DNA from: JBDTOX01 sp039933015
GTDB lineage: Bacteria > Pseudomonadota > Gammaproteobacteria > Burkholderiales > Methylophilaceae
Reading direction: 5' to 3'
DNA: 24,922 nt
NCBI GenBank assembly: GCA_039933015.1
Contig: JBDTOX010000092.1
Span: 1-24,922 of the forward strand
Under the pieces are notes generated by a model, which saw only the letters and a list, made by a program, of their open reading frames with translations, did no database searches and was not told the DNA's origin. This document shows positions 14,432 to 22,282 of this stretch, one piece after another. The position numbers were made by a program, and so were the translations under genes. Every line of letters starts with the position of its first letter. The first letter of the stretch is position 1.

Positions 14432-15859
14432 TTGAGTAATTGGCGCTTAGGGTCGAGTGCTAGTTTACAACATACGCAAAGCCGGATTTTCGCTATCCAA
14501 TTCAATCCAGGGCCTTATTTGCCGCTACTGCTGATAGCTGCGGCCATTTGCTGCAGCAGCCTGGGGTTGGCGGAGTTGGCAGGTGATAAGGCAATATCAA
14601 ACCCGCCAGAGGCCATGACTTGGCCGATATTGCCTGGCGAAAGCCTGAATCAGCTTGCAGCCTTGTTTTACCCCGGCAACAAGCCCATGCAGCGACGCTT
14701 TGTCGCCAAGACGCTGGAGCTGAACCGCGAAATTAATCCTGCGCTTGATCCTGCCAGCATTTTTGATCAGCCGGGTACACTCATTATTCCTGAGCTTAAA
14801 AGCTTGTCACGTCAGGCGCTGCCGTTCATATCGCATCATCATGCATATGGAAAGTTAGCGCTGGATTTGCGTTTAGGGTACCAGCTTAAAGATGCCGCCA
14901 AATTTCCCGTCACTCCGGAAATGAACGTCGCCTATGAGAATTTGAGTAAACGTAATGTGACTTTGAAAGAAGAGCAGCAGCGTCTGGATCAGCGGCTTGC
15001 GCTCCTGCAGGCCAATTTGCAGCAGATACAGGCGATGCTTATGCATCAAGCTGCGCCAGCAGCGGTTATACCGGCATCAGCGACAGCGCTAACAGCTACC
15101 GCGGTGCCACTACGCCCGCCGGCGCAGGTCGAACAAGCGGCAACTCTGCCGATTTGGAATAACTTAATAGTCCAATTTTTAATGCTGGTGGGCGCACTGA
15201 TATTAGCGCTCGGTACTTGGTTCTGGGTGCGCAGGCGTATGGCCAGAAAACTAGCAGAGGCGACTAATGGGCAGATGGACGCCATGCGTAAAAATGCGTT
15301 CAGTCACATTAATAATCCACTTTTGGTGACAGTGGACTCTGGCGCCACGGATAGCGTCGATTTGGGCATGTTATCGGTCGAAGAAATTGAATCTGTCGTT
15401 GACGAAGCCAGGATATTTGTCAGTATGGACAGAACTAATGAAGCTATCACGTTATTGCTGAGCTATATCGAAGCCCGGCCTAAGGGTTCTGTACAACCCT
15501 GGGTTTACCTGCTGGATATCTATCGCAGCCAGAATAAGCAAGATGAATATATAGAACTGGCCAAGCGTTTCCACCATACATTTAATGTCATGCAGCCACA
15601 GTGGGAAGAAACCAAGATGGCCATGATAGTGGCCACCAGCCTTGAGGAGTTCCCGCATATTATTTCCCACCTTGTGGCGGCATGGACGGCAGGCGAGGCC
15701 ATGCAATACCTGCAGGAGCTACTGGACGATAATCGTGATGGCGAACGCGCAGGTTTCACTCTGGAGGTTATGCAGGAAATTACGCTGCTACAAAGCATAT
15801 TAGGCATGCGTGATGGAATGCCAGATAAAATCCACGATACAAGGGTGGAGCTAAGTTAA
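14432..15859 (+). CDS. FimV-like inner-membrane protein
   Basis: A 475-residue protein with the FimV layout in reduced form. After a 28-residue basic N-region comes a hydrophobic signal or anchor (about 30-47), then a LysM-like segment at about 64-120 (WPILPGESLNQLAALFYP to GTLIIPEL), a coiled coil at about 167-205, an Ala/Pro linker, a transmembrane helix at about 245-265, a basic stop-transfer (RRRMARK) and a cytoplasmic helical domain with SVEEIESVVDEARIFVSMDR and TPR-like repeats. FimV in Pseudomonas is a polar peptidoglycan-binding hub for type IV pili and twitching. The TTG start, one base after argH, is supported by AGGGA nine bases upstream; a later start would remove the basic N-region. 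Moderate similarity only; the exact role is inferred. Confidence 0.68.
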   Translation: MSNWRLGSSASLQHTQSRIFAIQFNPGPYLPLLLIAAAICCSSLGLAELAGDKAISNPPEAMTWPILPGESLNQLAALFYPGNKPMQRRFVAKTLELNREINPALDPASIFDQPGTLIIPELKSLSRQALPFISHHHAYGKLALDLRLGYQLKDAAKFPVTPEMNVAYENLSKRNVTLKEEQQRLDQRLALLQANLQQIQAMLMHQAAPAAVIPASATALTATAVPLRPPAQVEQAATLPIWNNLIVQFLMLVGALILALGTWFWVRRRMARKLAEATNGQMDAMRKNAFSHINNPLLVTVDSGATDSVDLGMLSVEEIESVVDEARIFVSMDRTNEAITLLLSYIEARPKGSVQPWVYLLDIYRSQNKQDEYIELAKRFHHTFNVMQPQWEETKMAMIVATSLEEFPHIISHLVAAWTAGEAMQYLQELLDDNRDGERAGFTLEVMQEITLLQSILGMRDGMPDKIHDTRVELS

Positions 15860-16999
15860 AAACAGTTGCAATAGCTCGTTCAAAAAGCGTTGTCCAAGTA
15901 AAGTAGGTTTAATCATTTCTGCATTGCGTTCGATCAAGCCGCGTGCGCTGGCAATATTGAGAGCCGTTTCAAGTTTTGCCAGGGTTAATCCTGTGCGCTG
16001 CTGAAACAGGCTGATTTCAAAGCCTGCGGTCAAGCGCAACGTATTCATCATGAACTCGAATCCGAGTTCGTCCGCTGTAATTACCCAGCAGCGCTCTACA
16101 GTATCGCCAGAGCTGGCTTTTTCCAGATAACGGCTGGGGTGCTTATAGCGGCTCTCACGCACGATGCGGTCGTGAAAGCTCAATTTGCTGTGCGCCCCCG
16201 CACCTATGCCCAGATAATCACCAAACTGCCAGTAATTCAGGTTATGCCGGCAGCGCTGGCCTTTTTTGGCAAAGGCCGAAGTCTCGTAATGCTCGTAGCC
16301 ATATTCGCTGAGCAAGTCTTCGATCGCCTCCTGCATGGTGGCGCTGGTATCGTCGTCCGGCAGGCTGGGCGGCGAGTGGTGGAAAGGTGTATTGGGTTCC
16401 AGCGTCAGGTGATAAAAAGACAAATGCGCAGGACCCAGGCTGCAGGCACGCTGTGCGTCAGCCAGCGCATCTTCCAGGCTTTGCTCAGGCAGGGCATACA
16501 TCACATCCAGATTGACGGCATCAAAAGTATTGAGCGCCAGCTCGGCTGCACTGAAGGCCTGTTTATCGTCATGGATACGCCCCAGCGCAGCAAGATAGCG
16601 GCTGTCAAAACTCTGGATACCTAGCGATACGCGATTGACACCAGCCCCGCGGTAACCCTTGAAATGTGCGACATCGACTGTGCCGGGGTTGGCTTCCAGC
16701 GTAATTTCAGCGCCATATTCAAGCGGTACCAGCGCGCGCACGCTGCTCAGAATCCGGTCTATGGATTCTGGCGAAAACAGGCTGGGTGTGCCGCCACCGA
16801 AAAAAATGCTGCGTACCTTGCGCCCCCAGATGCGCGGTACCGATTGCTCAAGGTCGGCGATCAAGGCCGTTACATACTGTTGCTCGGGGATGTCGGTGCG
16901 CGACTCATGCGAATTAAAGTCGCAATACGGGCATTTGCGCACACACCATGGGATATGGATATAAAGCGCCAGCGGCGGTGGGGCTTGCAGCCCTGACAG
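15851..16999 (-). CDS. hemW: HemW radical SAM heme chaperone, non-canonical start
   Basis: HemW is a radical SAM protein related to HemN that binds heme and is thought to insert it into target enzymes. The reading frame clearly contains YIHIPWCVRKCPYCDFNSH, the CX3CX2C cluster motif, then FFGGGTPSL and a C-terminal HemN-type domain. From the in-frame TGA at 17071-17069 down to the motif there is no ATG, GTG or TTG; the first such codon (GTG, 16942-16940) lies after the first cluster cysteine. I place the start at CTG 16999-16997, which has GGAG eight bases upstream (17011-17008) and gives 382 residues; ATT at 17050-17048 is the main rival. It overlaps the FimV-like gene tail to tail by 9 bp. 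Confidence 0.85.
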   Translation of the reverse strand: MSGLQAPPPLALYIHIPWCVRKCPYCDFNSHESRTDIPEQQYVTALIADLEQSVPRIWGRKVRSIFFGGGTPSLFSPESIDRILSSVRALVPLEYGAEITLEANPGTVDVAHFKGYRGAGVNRVSLGIQSFDSRYLAALGRIHDDKQAFSAAELALNTFDAVNLDVMYALPEQSLEDALADAQRACSLGPAHLSFYHLTLEPNTPFHHSPPSLPDDDTSATMQEAIEDLLSEYGYEHYETSAFAKKGQRCRHNLNYWQFGDYLGIGAGAHSKLSFHDRIVRESRYKHPSRYLEKASSGDTVERCWVITADELGFEFMMNTLRLTAGFEISLFQQRTGLTLAKLETALNIASARGLIERNAEMIKPTLLGQRFLNELLQLFLT

Positions 17000-17027
17000 C
17001 GTGATTTCTCCGGCTGACGGAGCCGGA

Positions 17028-17261
17028 TTACTTGCTGGCGTTATCGGAATGATTGTGCTGATAGGGGTTCACCAATTCGTCTACTAGGCGATGCAAAGCC
17101 TCGCGCATCTGAGCTTCTGAGACTTCCATCAACAGGCCGTCTTCCAGTGCATCTTGTGCTATTTGTTTTAACTCATCAAAATTTTCTGTCATGACTTTGA
17201 CCTTCTCGGTGCATGACACCACGCTGCCGTCATCGCGCAGCCATTTTGGCCATTTATTCAT
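17028..17261 (-). CDS. Small conserved-looking protein of unknown function
   Basis: A 77-residue soluble protein with no signal peptide or membrane segment. It begins MNKWPKWLRDDGSVVSCTEK, has one cysteine (C17), and a helical acidic middle (ENFDELKQIAQDALEDGLLM, then EAQMREALHRLVDELVNPY). I do not recognise a named family, though proteins with this look are met in other betaproteobacteria. Its ATG overlaps the rdgB stop as ATGA, so it is co-translated with rdgB; its end lies in the leader of hemW. A genuine gene is supported by the coupling, by protein-like composition and by unbroken operon spacing. No function is assigned. Confidence 0.7.
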   Translation of the reverse strand: MNKWPKWLRDDGSVVSCTEKVKVMTENFDELKQIAQDALEDGLLMEVSEAQMREALHRLVDELVNPYQHNHSDNASK

Positions 17262-17860
17262 GCCTTTTCCCCTGCAAGCCTTTCCAGCCTGTGCAGCAGC
17301 TTGGCTAATGCCTGCCCACGGTGGCTGATGCGGTTTTTAATTGCCAAAGGCATTTCGGCACCGGTTTTGTCGGTTTTGGCATCAAGGAAGAGTGGATCAT
17401 AGCCAAAACCGCCATCACCACGCGGCAGCTGCAGAATCTCGCCTTGCCATACACCTTCCGCGATCAGCGGCTGCGGATCATCCGCATGGCGCACTAGTAC
17501 CATGACGCAGTAGTAATGCGCGTGGCGGTCTTTTGCCCCATGCAGTGCCTGCAGCAATTTCAGGTTATTGCGCGCATCGGATTTTGGTTCTCCGGCAAAC
17601 CGTGCAGAGTGCACGCCCGGTGCGCCGTGCAGGGCATCAACACAAATGCCGGAGTCATCGGCCAATGCAGGCAGGCCCGTGTGCCGGCTAGCATGGCGGG
17701 CTTTGGCAAGCGCATTTTCGATGAAGGTCACAAAGGGTTCTTTCGCTTCAGGCACGGCAAAATCAGATTGCGGCACTACGTTGATCCCTAGCGGATGCAG
17801 CATCTGCCGGATCTCGCGCAATTTTCCAGGGTTGCCACTGGCAATAACGAGTTTGTCCAT
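17258..17860 (-). CDS. rdgB: dITP/XTP pyrophosphatase (RdgB/HAM1)
   Basis: RdgB hydrolyses dITP, XTP and ITP to monophosphates, keeping deaminated purines out of DNA and RNA. The 200-residue protein is full length. The phosphate-binding start motif VIASGNPGKLREI at 5-17, the catalytic region PALADDSGICVDALHGAPGVHSARFAG at 64-90 with D69, and RGDGGFGYDPLF, then ISHRGQAL near the end, are all present. It follows rph after 5 bp and overlaps the 77-residue gene by 4 bp; rph-rdgB-hemW is a common betaproteobacterial order. Confidence 0.96.
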   Translation of the reverse strand: MDKLVIASGNPGKLREIRQMLHPLGINVVPQSDFAVPEAKEPFVTFIENALAKARHASRHTGLPALADDSGICVDALHGAPGVHSARFAGEPKSDARNNLKLLQALHGAKDRHAHYYCVMVLVRHADDPQPLIAEGVWQGEILQLPRGDGGFGYDPLFLDAKTDKTGAEMPLAIKNRISHRGQALAKLLHRLERLAGEKA

Positions 17861-17865
17861 GACAG

Positions 17866-18582
17866 CTAAACGCCGAGTGCTGCTTTTTGCATGGTAATCA
17901 GCTGGCGTATGGCTGCCTGTGCCAGATCCAGCATGCTATTCATGTCTTGGCGCTGGAATGGCGTACCTTCGGCAGTACCCTGAATTTCAACAAATCCACC
18001 GCTGCCTGTCATAACCACATTCATGTCCGTGTCACAGTCAGAATCCTCGATGTAGTCGAGATCAAGCACTGGCCTGCCTTGGTAGACGCCCACCGAGATA
18101 GCTGCGACAAAATCATGCAAGGGTGATTCGGTAATAATCTGTTTAGCCAGCAAGTGGCTAACTGCATCATGTAGCGCAACATATGCGCCGGTGATGCCGG
18201 CGGTGCGCGTGCCGCCATCCGCCTGTATGACGTCGCAATCTATATGGATGCTGCGTTCGCCAAGTTTTTTCAGGTCGATAATTGCTCGCAGGCTGCGGCC
18301 AATCAGGCGCTGAATTTCCTGCGTACGTCCGGATTGTTTGCCATGAGCTGCCTCGCGCTGCATGCGGCTTCCGGTCGAGCGCGGTAACATGCCATACTCA
18401 GCGGTGACCCAGCCCTGGCCTTTGCCACGTAAGAACTGCGGTACTTTTTCCTCGACACTGGCGGTACAGAGCACATGCGTATCGCCAAATTTCACCAATA
18501 CAGAGCCCTCGGCATGTTTGGTGTAGTGGCGGATAATTTCAATGGGGCGCAACTGATCTTGGGCACGTTGGCTTGGACGCAT
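17866..18582 (-). CDS. rph: Ribonuclease PH
   Basis: RNase PH is a phosphate-dependent exonuclease that trims the 3' ends of tRNA precursors and other RNAs. The 238-residue protein matches the family: MRPSQRAQDQLRPI at the start, GDTHVLCTASVEEKVPQFLRG at 33-53, the phosphate-binding GWVTAEYGMLPRSTGSR at 57-73, RTQEIQRLIGRSLRA at 86-100, DCDVIQADGGTRTA at 115-128, and the acidic LDLDYIEDSDCDTDMN at 173-188 that holds the metal-binding aspartates. AGGA lies at a suitable distance from the ATG. It is not truncated, unlike the frameshifted allele of E. coli K-12. Confidence 0.97.
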   Translation of the reverse strand: MRPSQRAQDQLRPIEIIRHYTKHAEGSVLVKFGDTHVLCTASVEEKVPQFLRGKGQGWVTAEYGMLPRSTGSRMQREAAHGKQSGRTQEIQRLIGRSLRAIIDLKKLGERSIHIDCDVIQADGGTRTAGITGAYVALHDAVSHLLAKQIITESPLHDFVAAISVGVYQGRPVLDLDYIEDSDCDTDMNVVMTGSGGFVEIQGTAEGTPFQRQDMNSMLDLAQAAIRQLITMQKAALGV

Positions 18583-18609
18583 GGAGAATCCTGGATGCTT
18601 AAAAAGCTA

Positions 18610-18615
18610 ATTATA
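18610..18615 (-). promoter_or_regulatory. Possible rph promoter -10 box
   Basis: A perfect TATAAT sits on the minus strand at 18615-18610, 28 bp before the rph ATG, in the 74-bp gap after the phosphatase gene. The -35 region is poor (TTACTT at 16 bp). It could give rph-rdgB-hemW expression independent of the kinase and phosphatase genes. Confidence 0.4.
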
Positions 18616-18656
18616 AGCCAAGCCGGAGGGCAAGTAATATCGCAATGCAAGCTTGG

Positions 18657-19586
18657 CTAACGTTGGGTTTTGCGTATGGCCGTCTGAATCTCGGTGATGG
18701 CCTGTTCAATTTCGCCATCCGTCAAATCCGCTATTACCTGAGCATGATCATCGCGCAGGGTAGGCTGCTGGGTCATGGGGTTGACGATGGTGGTAGTGGT
18801 ACCCAGCGGCATGGTCATGGTGGAAATGGCTAACAGGTTATCCTCGTAGCGATTGCCCCATTGCACCCCGATGGCGCTCATGTTGTCCCCTTGCGCTTCA
18901 CACAGCGACTCTGCCATATCCAGCAATGTGGGTACGCTCTCGTTGACGGGTCCCGCGTGCAGAATAGCGCTCATTTCTTCGTCGCTGAAGATAGACCATA
19001 AACCATCAGTACACAGCAGCAGGGTGTCGCCATCCCGCAGGACGTGTTTGTGCGTCAGATCAATCTTGGGTGGATGGTCCGCGCCCAGACAATTGTAGAT
19101 TTTATGGCGGGCGGGGTGCTCCAGCATGGCCTGTTCCTCAAGCTCGCCTCTGCGGTAAAGCATTTGTACGATGGAGTGGTCCTCAGTGCGGAACAGCAGG
19201 CGGCCATTGCGAAAGTGGTAAAGCCGCGAATCACCGACATGCGCACAATAGAGGCCGTCATCTTGTAACACTGCCGCAACGATGGTGGTGCGTGGGGCTT
19301 CAAGCAGGCCCTGGTCGAGCGTCAGATGGCCAATCGCATCGTGTATTTGCTGGATATGCTCTTTGAGAAATTGCGCAGGGTCTCCTAAACCCGGCGTCGC
19401 CATGCGCTGAAAAGCGTCGGTTATGTTTTTCACAGCCAGCTGTGCTGCGACTTCGCCATGTCTGTGTCCGCCCATGCCATCAGCGATGACTAATAGCAGC
19501 GCATCCTTGCTGTACGAATAAGCCTGCCTGTCCTGATTGTAAGAGCGTGGCCCCTGGCGGCTGCCCTGGTGGATGGTGAATTTCAT
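18657..19586 (-). CDS. PP2C-family protein serine/threonine phosphatase
   Basis: A metal-dependent (PPM) phosphatase, predicted to remove phosphate from Ser/Thr residues. The 309-residue protein shows the ordered family motifs: RSYNQDR with D19, LLVIADGMGGHRHGE with D36, TTIVAAVL near 100-107, AHVGDSRLYHFRNG at 115-128, LLLCTDGLWSIFSDEE with D194, and GDNMSAIGV with D234. The catalytic aspartates are all present. A polar tail of about 60 residues follows the core. It lies 25 bp downstream of the kinase gene, and the two probably act on the same targets in opposite directions. No membrane segment is visible, so it is cytoplasmic. Confidence 0.93.
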   Translation of the reverse strand: MKFTIHQGSRQGPRSYNQDRQAYSYSKDALLLVIADGMGGHRHGEVAAQLAVKNITDAFQRMATPGLGDPAQFLKEHIQQIHDAIGHLTLDQGLLEAPRTTIVAAVLQDDGLYCAHVGDSRLYHFRNGRLLFRTEDHSIVQMLYRRGELEEQAMLEHPARHKIYNCLGADHPPKIDLTHKHVLRDGDTLLLCTDGLWSIFSDEEMSAILHAGPVNESVPTLLDMAESLCEAQGDNMSAIGVQWGNRYEDNLLAISTMTMPLGTTTTIVNPMTQQPTLRDDHAQVIADLTDGEIEQAITEIQTAIRKTQR

Positions 19587-19611
19587 AACTGGGTTTGTAG
19601 GTTAAGCGTGG

Positions 19612-20544
19612 TTAGGTGTGCAGATAGTCTTTAATTTTACCCAAAAAACCGAATTTTTTGTCCTCAAGCTGATTATCTTCCATCAGGGATTTTTGCAGAG
19701 AAAACACGCTTTGCGGACGCTGCAGGTGATCCAGCGCCATGCAGCTATCAATAATCTGCAATAAATTTTTGGAATAAGTGTTCTTGCACAATTTTTTGGC
19801 AGGGGTCAGCAGATCATTTTTCAGGCGCAAATCGGCTGCCATAGGTGCGGTGCGTGACAAGCAGGCATACATGGTGGCACCTATGCTGTAAATATCGCTC
19901 CACGGACCCAGCGACTTGCGGTCTGCGTGTTGTTCAGGGGAGGCAAAGCCCGGTGTGAGGCTGGAGGGCAGCTTGGGCTGCGCATTAGCCAGGGTTTGCC
20001 GAGCCGAGCCGAAATCCAGCAATACCGGCGAGCTATCCATGCGAATGTAAATATTGGCCGGCTTGATATCCAGATGCAGCAGTTTCTGCGTGTGCACTTC
20101 GCGCAGGCCATTGAGCAATTCGCTGAATACGCGGCGGATGAAGTTTTCCGTGACAGGTTCGGTTTGGCCCAGAATGTATTCCAGCAAGGATTTACCGTTC
20201 TCGTATTGCATGACCATGTAAACCGTATCATTGGCGCGAAAGAAATTAAGCACGCGCACGATGTTTTTATGGTCGATATTGGCTAGCGCCCGGCCTTCCT
20301 CAAAAAAACATTTGAGGCCATGGCGGAAGCTGGCGGTGGCTTCGGCCGAGCTGGCTTGCACCTGTACACCCTGGGTGCGCAGTGCGAGCGCAGTGGGCAA
20401 ATATTCTTTAATGGCTACGGTTTTTTTGTCTTTATCCTGGGCGATATAGACGAAGCTGAATCCTCCAGCACTTAAGACTTTCCTGATTTCATAGTCTTGT
20501 AGCTGATGTCCAACAGGTAATGCGTGATTGTTAGTAACTGGCAT
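19612..20544 (-). CDS. Hanks-type serine/threonine protein kinase
   Basis: A soluble protein kinase of 310 residues covering little more than one catalytic domain. It has a degenerate glycine loop (LSAGGFSFVYIAQD, 25-38), the ATP lysine K46 (VAIKEYLP), an acidic helix C (FFEEGRALA), the catalytic loop HLDIKPANI with D159 and N164, DFGSAR with D177, and the TPGFASPEQ activation-segment end at 198-206 with DIYSIGATMYACL after it. The catalytic loop reads HLD rather than HRD. There is no transmembrane helix or PASTA domain, unlike PknB. Co-transcription with a PP2C phosphatase suggests a reversible switch; substrates are unknown. Confidence 0.93.
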   Translation of the reverse strand: MPVTNNHALPVGHQLQDYEIRKVLSAGGFSFVYIAQDKDKKTVAIKEYLPTALALRTQGVQVQASSAEATASFRHGLKCFFEEGRALANIDHKNIVRVLNFFRANDTVYMVMQYENGKSLLEYILGQTEPVTENFIRRVFSELLNGLREVHTQKLLHLDIKPANIYIRMDSSPVLLDFGSARQTLANAQPKLPSSLTPGFASPEQHADRKSLGPWSDIYSIGATMYACLSRTAPMAADLRLKNDLLTPAKKLCKNTYSKNLLQIIDSCMALDHLQRPQSVFSLQKSLMEDNQLEDKKFGFLGKIKDYLHT

Positions 20545-20601
20545 CCCCGCCCAAATCGCTGTAAGTGGCTATTAAAAGACTATAAGTGCGGGCTATTCTG
20601 G

Positions 20602-20631
20602 CATGAATTGCCTAGCTCATGAATTTCATTT
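20602..20631 (-). promoter_or_regulatory. Possible kinase-operon promoter
   Basis: In the 145-bp divergent gap, the minus strand carries TATAGT about 40 bp before the kinase ATG, with TTCATG 17 bp further upstream. Matches to consensus are five and three of six. Coordinates are approximate (within about 25 bp). Confidence 0.25.
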
Positions 20632-20689
20632 GCAACGCATTTTAACGGATTTGATACCATGCTCTACCTTTAACAAGGAATTCTGTCCC

Positions 20690-21556
20690 ATGATTTTTAG
20701 CATGACCGGCTTTGCCGCAGTGGAACGCGAGACCGCCAGTGGTATTTTAATTATAGAGTTACGCTCGGTTAACCACCGCTATCTGGAGTTGCAGCTAAAG
20801 CTGGATGACAACGTGCGTAGCTTTGAGCCGCTGGTGCGTGAACTGGTAGCCGCCAAACTTGGGCGTGGCAAGGTGGAATGCCGCATGAGCCTTATGCAGC
20901 GTCCCAGTCAAGCCAGACAGGCACACCTGGATAACGCCGTTTTGCAACAATTGGTGCAAATGGCGGCAACCGTGCAGCAGTACTTTCCACAGAGCACGCC
21001 TCTAGGCGTCGCCGATATTCTGCGCTGGCCTGGGGTGCTGATGAGCGATAGCGCTAATCACGAAGCGCTGGCAGGAGAAATCCAGGCCAGTCTGACGCAG
21101 GCATTGCAGGATATGGCCGATTCACGGTCGCGCGAGGGCGCCAAGCTCAAGGCCTTGATTCTTGAACGTCTGGCGGAAATGGAGCAGCAAATAGCACAAG
21201 TCAAACCATTATTGCCATTGCAGATCAAGGCTTACCAGGAACGGCTCACGGCAAAATTCCGGGAGGCCATGACCAATGTCGACGCGGAGCGCATGGGGCA
21301 GGAGCTGATTCTGTTTGCGCAGCGTATTGATGTTGATGAGGAGTTGACGCGTCTTACCGCGCATATGAGTGAGGTTAAGCGCATTCTGGATACGAATGGC
21401 GCAGCAGGCAAGCGTCTGGATTTTCTGATGCAGGAACTTAATCGCGAGGCGAATACGCTGGGCTCAAAATCGGTATCCACCGAGGTGACGCAAGCCGCCA
21501 TGGCGCTCAAGGTGCTCATTGAGCAGATGAGGGAACAGATTCAGAATATCGAGTAA
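20690..21556 (+). CDS. yicC: YicC/YloC family endoribonuclease
   Basis: YicC-family proteins are endoribonucleases implicated in small-RNA turnover. I start the gene at the ATG at 20690 (288 residues, MIFSMTGFAAVERE): it matches the family start (E. coli MIRSMTAYARRE) and has AAGGAA nine bases upstream, whereas the longer frame from 20603 adds 29 residues without family likeness. The N-terminal domain shows ELRSVNHRYLELQLKL and LGRGKVECRMSL; the C-terminal domain ends with RIDVDEELTRLTAHM, KRLDFLMQELNREANTLGSK and a final VLIEQMREQIQNIE, all conserved. It is followed by gmk after 70 bp, the usual pairing. Confidence 0.94.
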   Translation: MIFSMTGFAAVERETASGILIIELRSVNHRYLELQLKLDDNVRSFEPLVRELVAAKLGRGKVECRMSLMQRPSQARQAHLDNAVLQQLVQMAATVQQYFPQSTPLGVADILRWPGVLMSDSANHEALAGEIQASLTQALQDMADSRSREGAKLKALILERLAEMEQQIAQVKPLLPLQIKAYQERLTAKFREAMTNVDAERMGQELILFAQRIDVDEELTRLTAHMSEVKRILDTNGAAGKRLDFLMQELNREANTLGSKSVSTEVTQAAMALKVLIEQMREQIQNIE

Positions 21557-21626
21557 AGCAAGCTTTTGCACTCGACATGTGGCAACAGCATTGGATCAAT
21601 AAAAACAGGATAATTTGAAATAAATC

Positions 21627-22253
21627 ATGCATATGCTCGGTACCCTTTTCATTATTACTGCGCCTTCCGGGGCCGGCAAAACCAGTCTGGTGCGCGCTTT
21701 GTTGGAGGCTGACCGGCAGATCCGGCTGTCCATTTCCTACACCACCCGCAAACCCAGACCAGGCGAGGTGGATGGCGTGGACTATCATTTCGTGGATGAA
21801 GCGCAATTCTTGCATATGCTTGGGGCGGGTGACTTTCTGGAGAGTGCAGAAGTCCATGGTGCACATTATGGCACCTCGCAAATACGCGTCGATAACGCTT
21901 TGCAGGCGGGTGATGATGTAGTGCTGGAGATTGACTGGCAAGGCGCCGCACAAGTACGCAACTTGCATCCGCAAGCCGTCAGCATTTTTATATTGCCGCC
22001 CTCTATGGGAGCATTGCAGCAACGTCTCACACATCGCGGGCAAGACAGCAGCGAAGTAATTGCACGGCGCTTTGCCGCAGCACGTGAGGAGATGAGCCAC
22101 GTCGGCGAGTTCGACTATGTTACAATTAACGACAAATTTGCGGTGGCGCTGGAAGATTTGCACGCCATTGTCCGCACGCAGCGCCTTAAACGAGATAAGC
22201 AATTGTGGCGACATGAAGCATTGCTGCAGAACTTATTAAAAGCCCCTAAATAA
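21627..22253 (+). CDS. gmk: Guanylate kinase
   Basis: Gmk phosphorylates GMP to GDP, feeding GTP and ppGpp synthesis. The 208-residue protein has the P-loop APSGAGKTSL at 12-21, the GMP-binding SYTTRKPRPGEVDGVDYHFV at 37-56, FLESAEVHGAHYGTS, and VVLEIDWQGAAQVR at about 93-106. Full length. ATG codons lie at 21627 and 21633; the second aligns better with the short family N-terminus, so the first two residues are uncertain. It forms the conserved run yicC-gmk-rpoZ-spoT. Confidence 0.97.
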   Translation: MHMLGTLFIITAPSGAGKTSLVRALLEADRQIRLSISYTTRKPRPGEVDGVDYHFVDEAQFLHMLGAGDFLESAEVHGAHYGTSQIRVDNALQAGDDVVLEIDWQGAAQVRNLHPQAVSIFILPPSMGALQQRLTHRGQDSSEVIARRFAAAREEMSHVGEFDYVTINDKFAVALEDLHAIVRTQRLKRDKQLWRHEALLQNLLKAPK

Positions 22254-22282
22254 TTTAGCAAATGTAATCTGGAGGTAACCCT

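Noticed and set aside
15851..16942. GTG at 16942 as the hemW start
   Set aside because: It would delete the HIPWC segment with the first ligand of the radical SAM cluster, which is clearly encoded just upstream in the same frame.
18618..18656. CCAAGC/GCTTGG inverted repeat after the phosphatase gene as a terminator
   Set aside because: Only six base pairs with a 27-base spacer, and no T-run on either strand.
18657..20544. Type VI secretion regulator pair (PpkA/PppA)
   Set aside because: No secretion genes are present and the kinase lacks the membrane and von Willebrand-type regions of PpkA.
20603..20689. Longer N-terminus for YicC
   Set aside because: The 29 extra residues do not resemble the family, and the ATG at 20690 has AAGGAA at good spacing and the expected MIxSMTxxA start.
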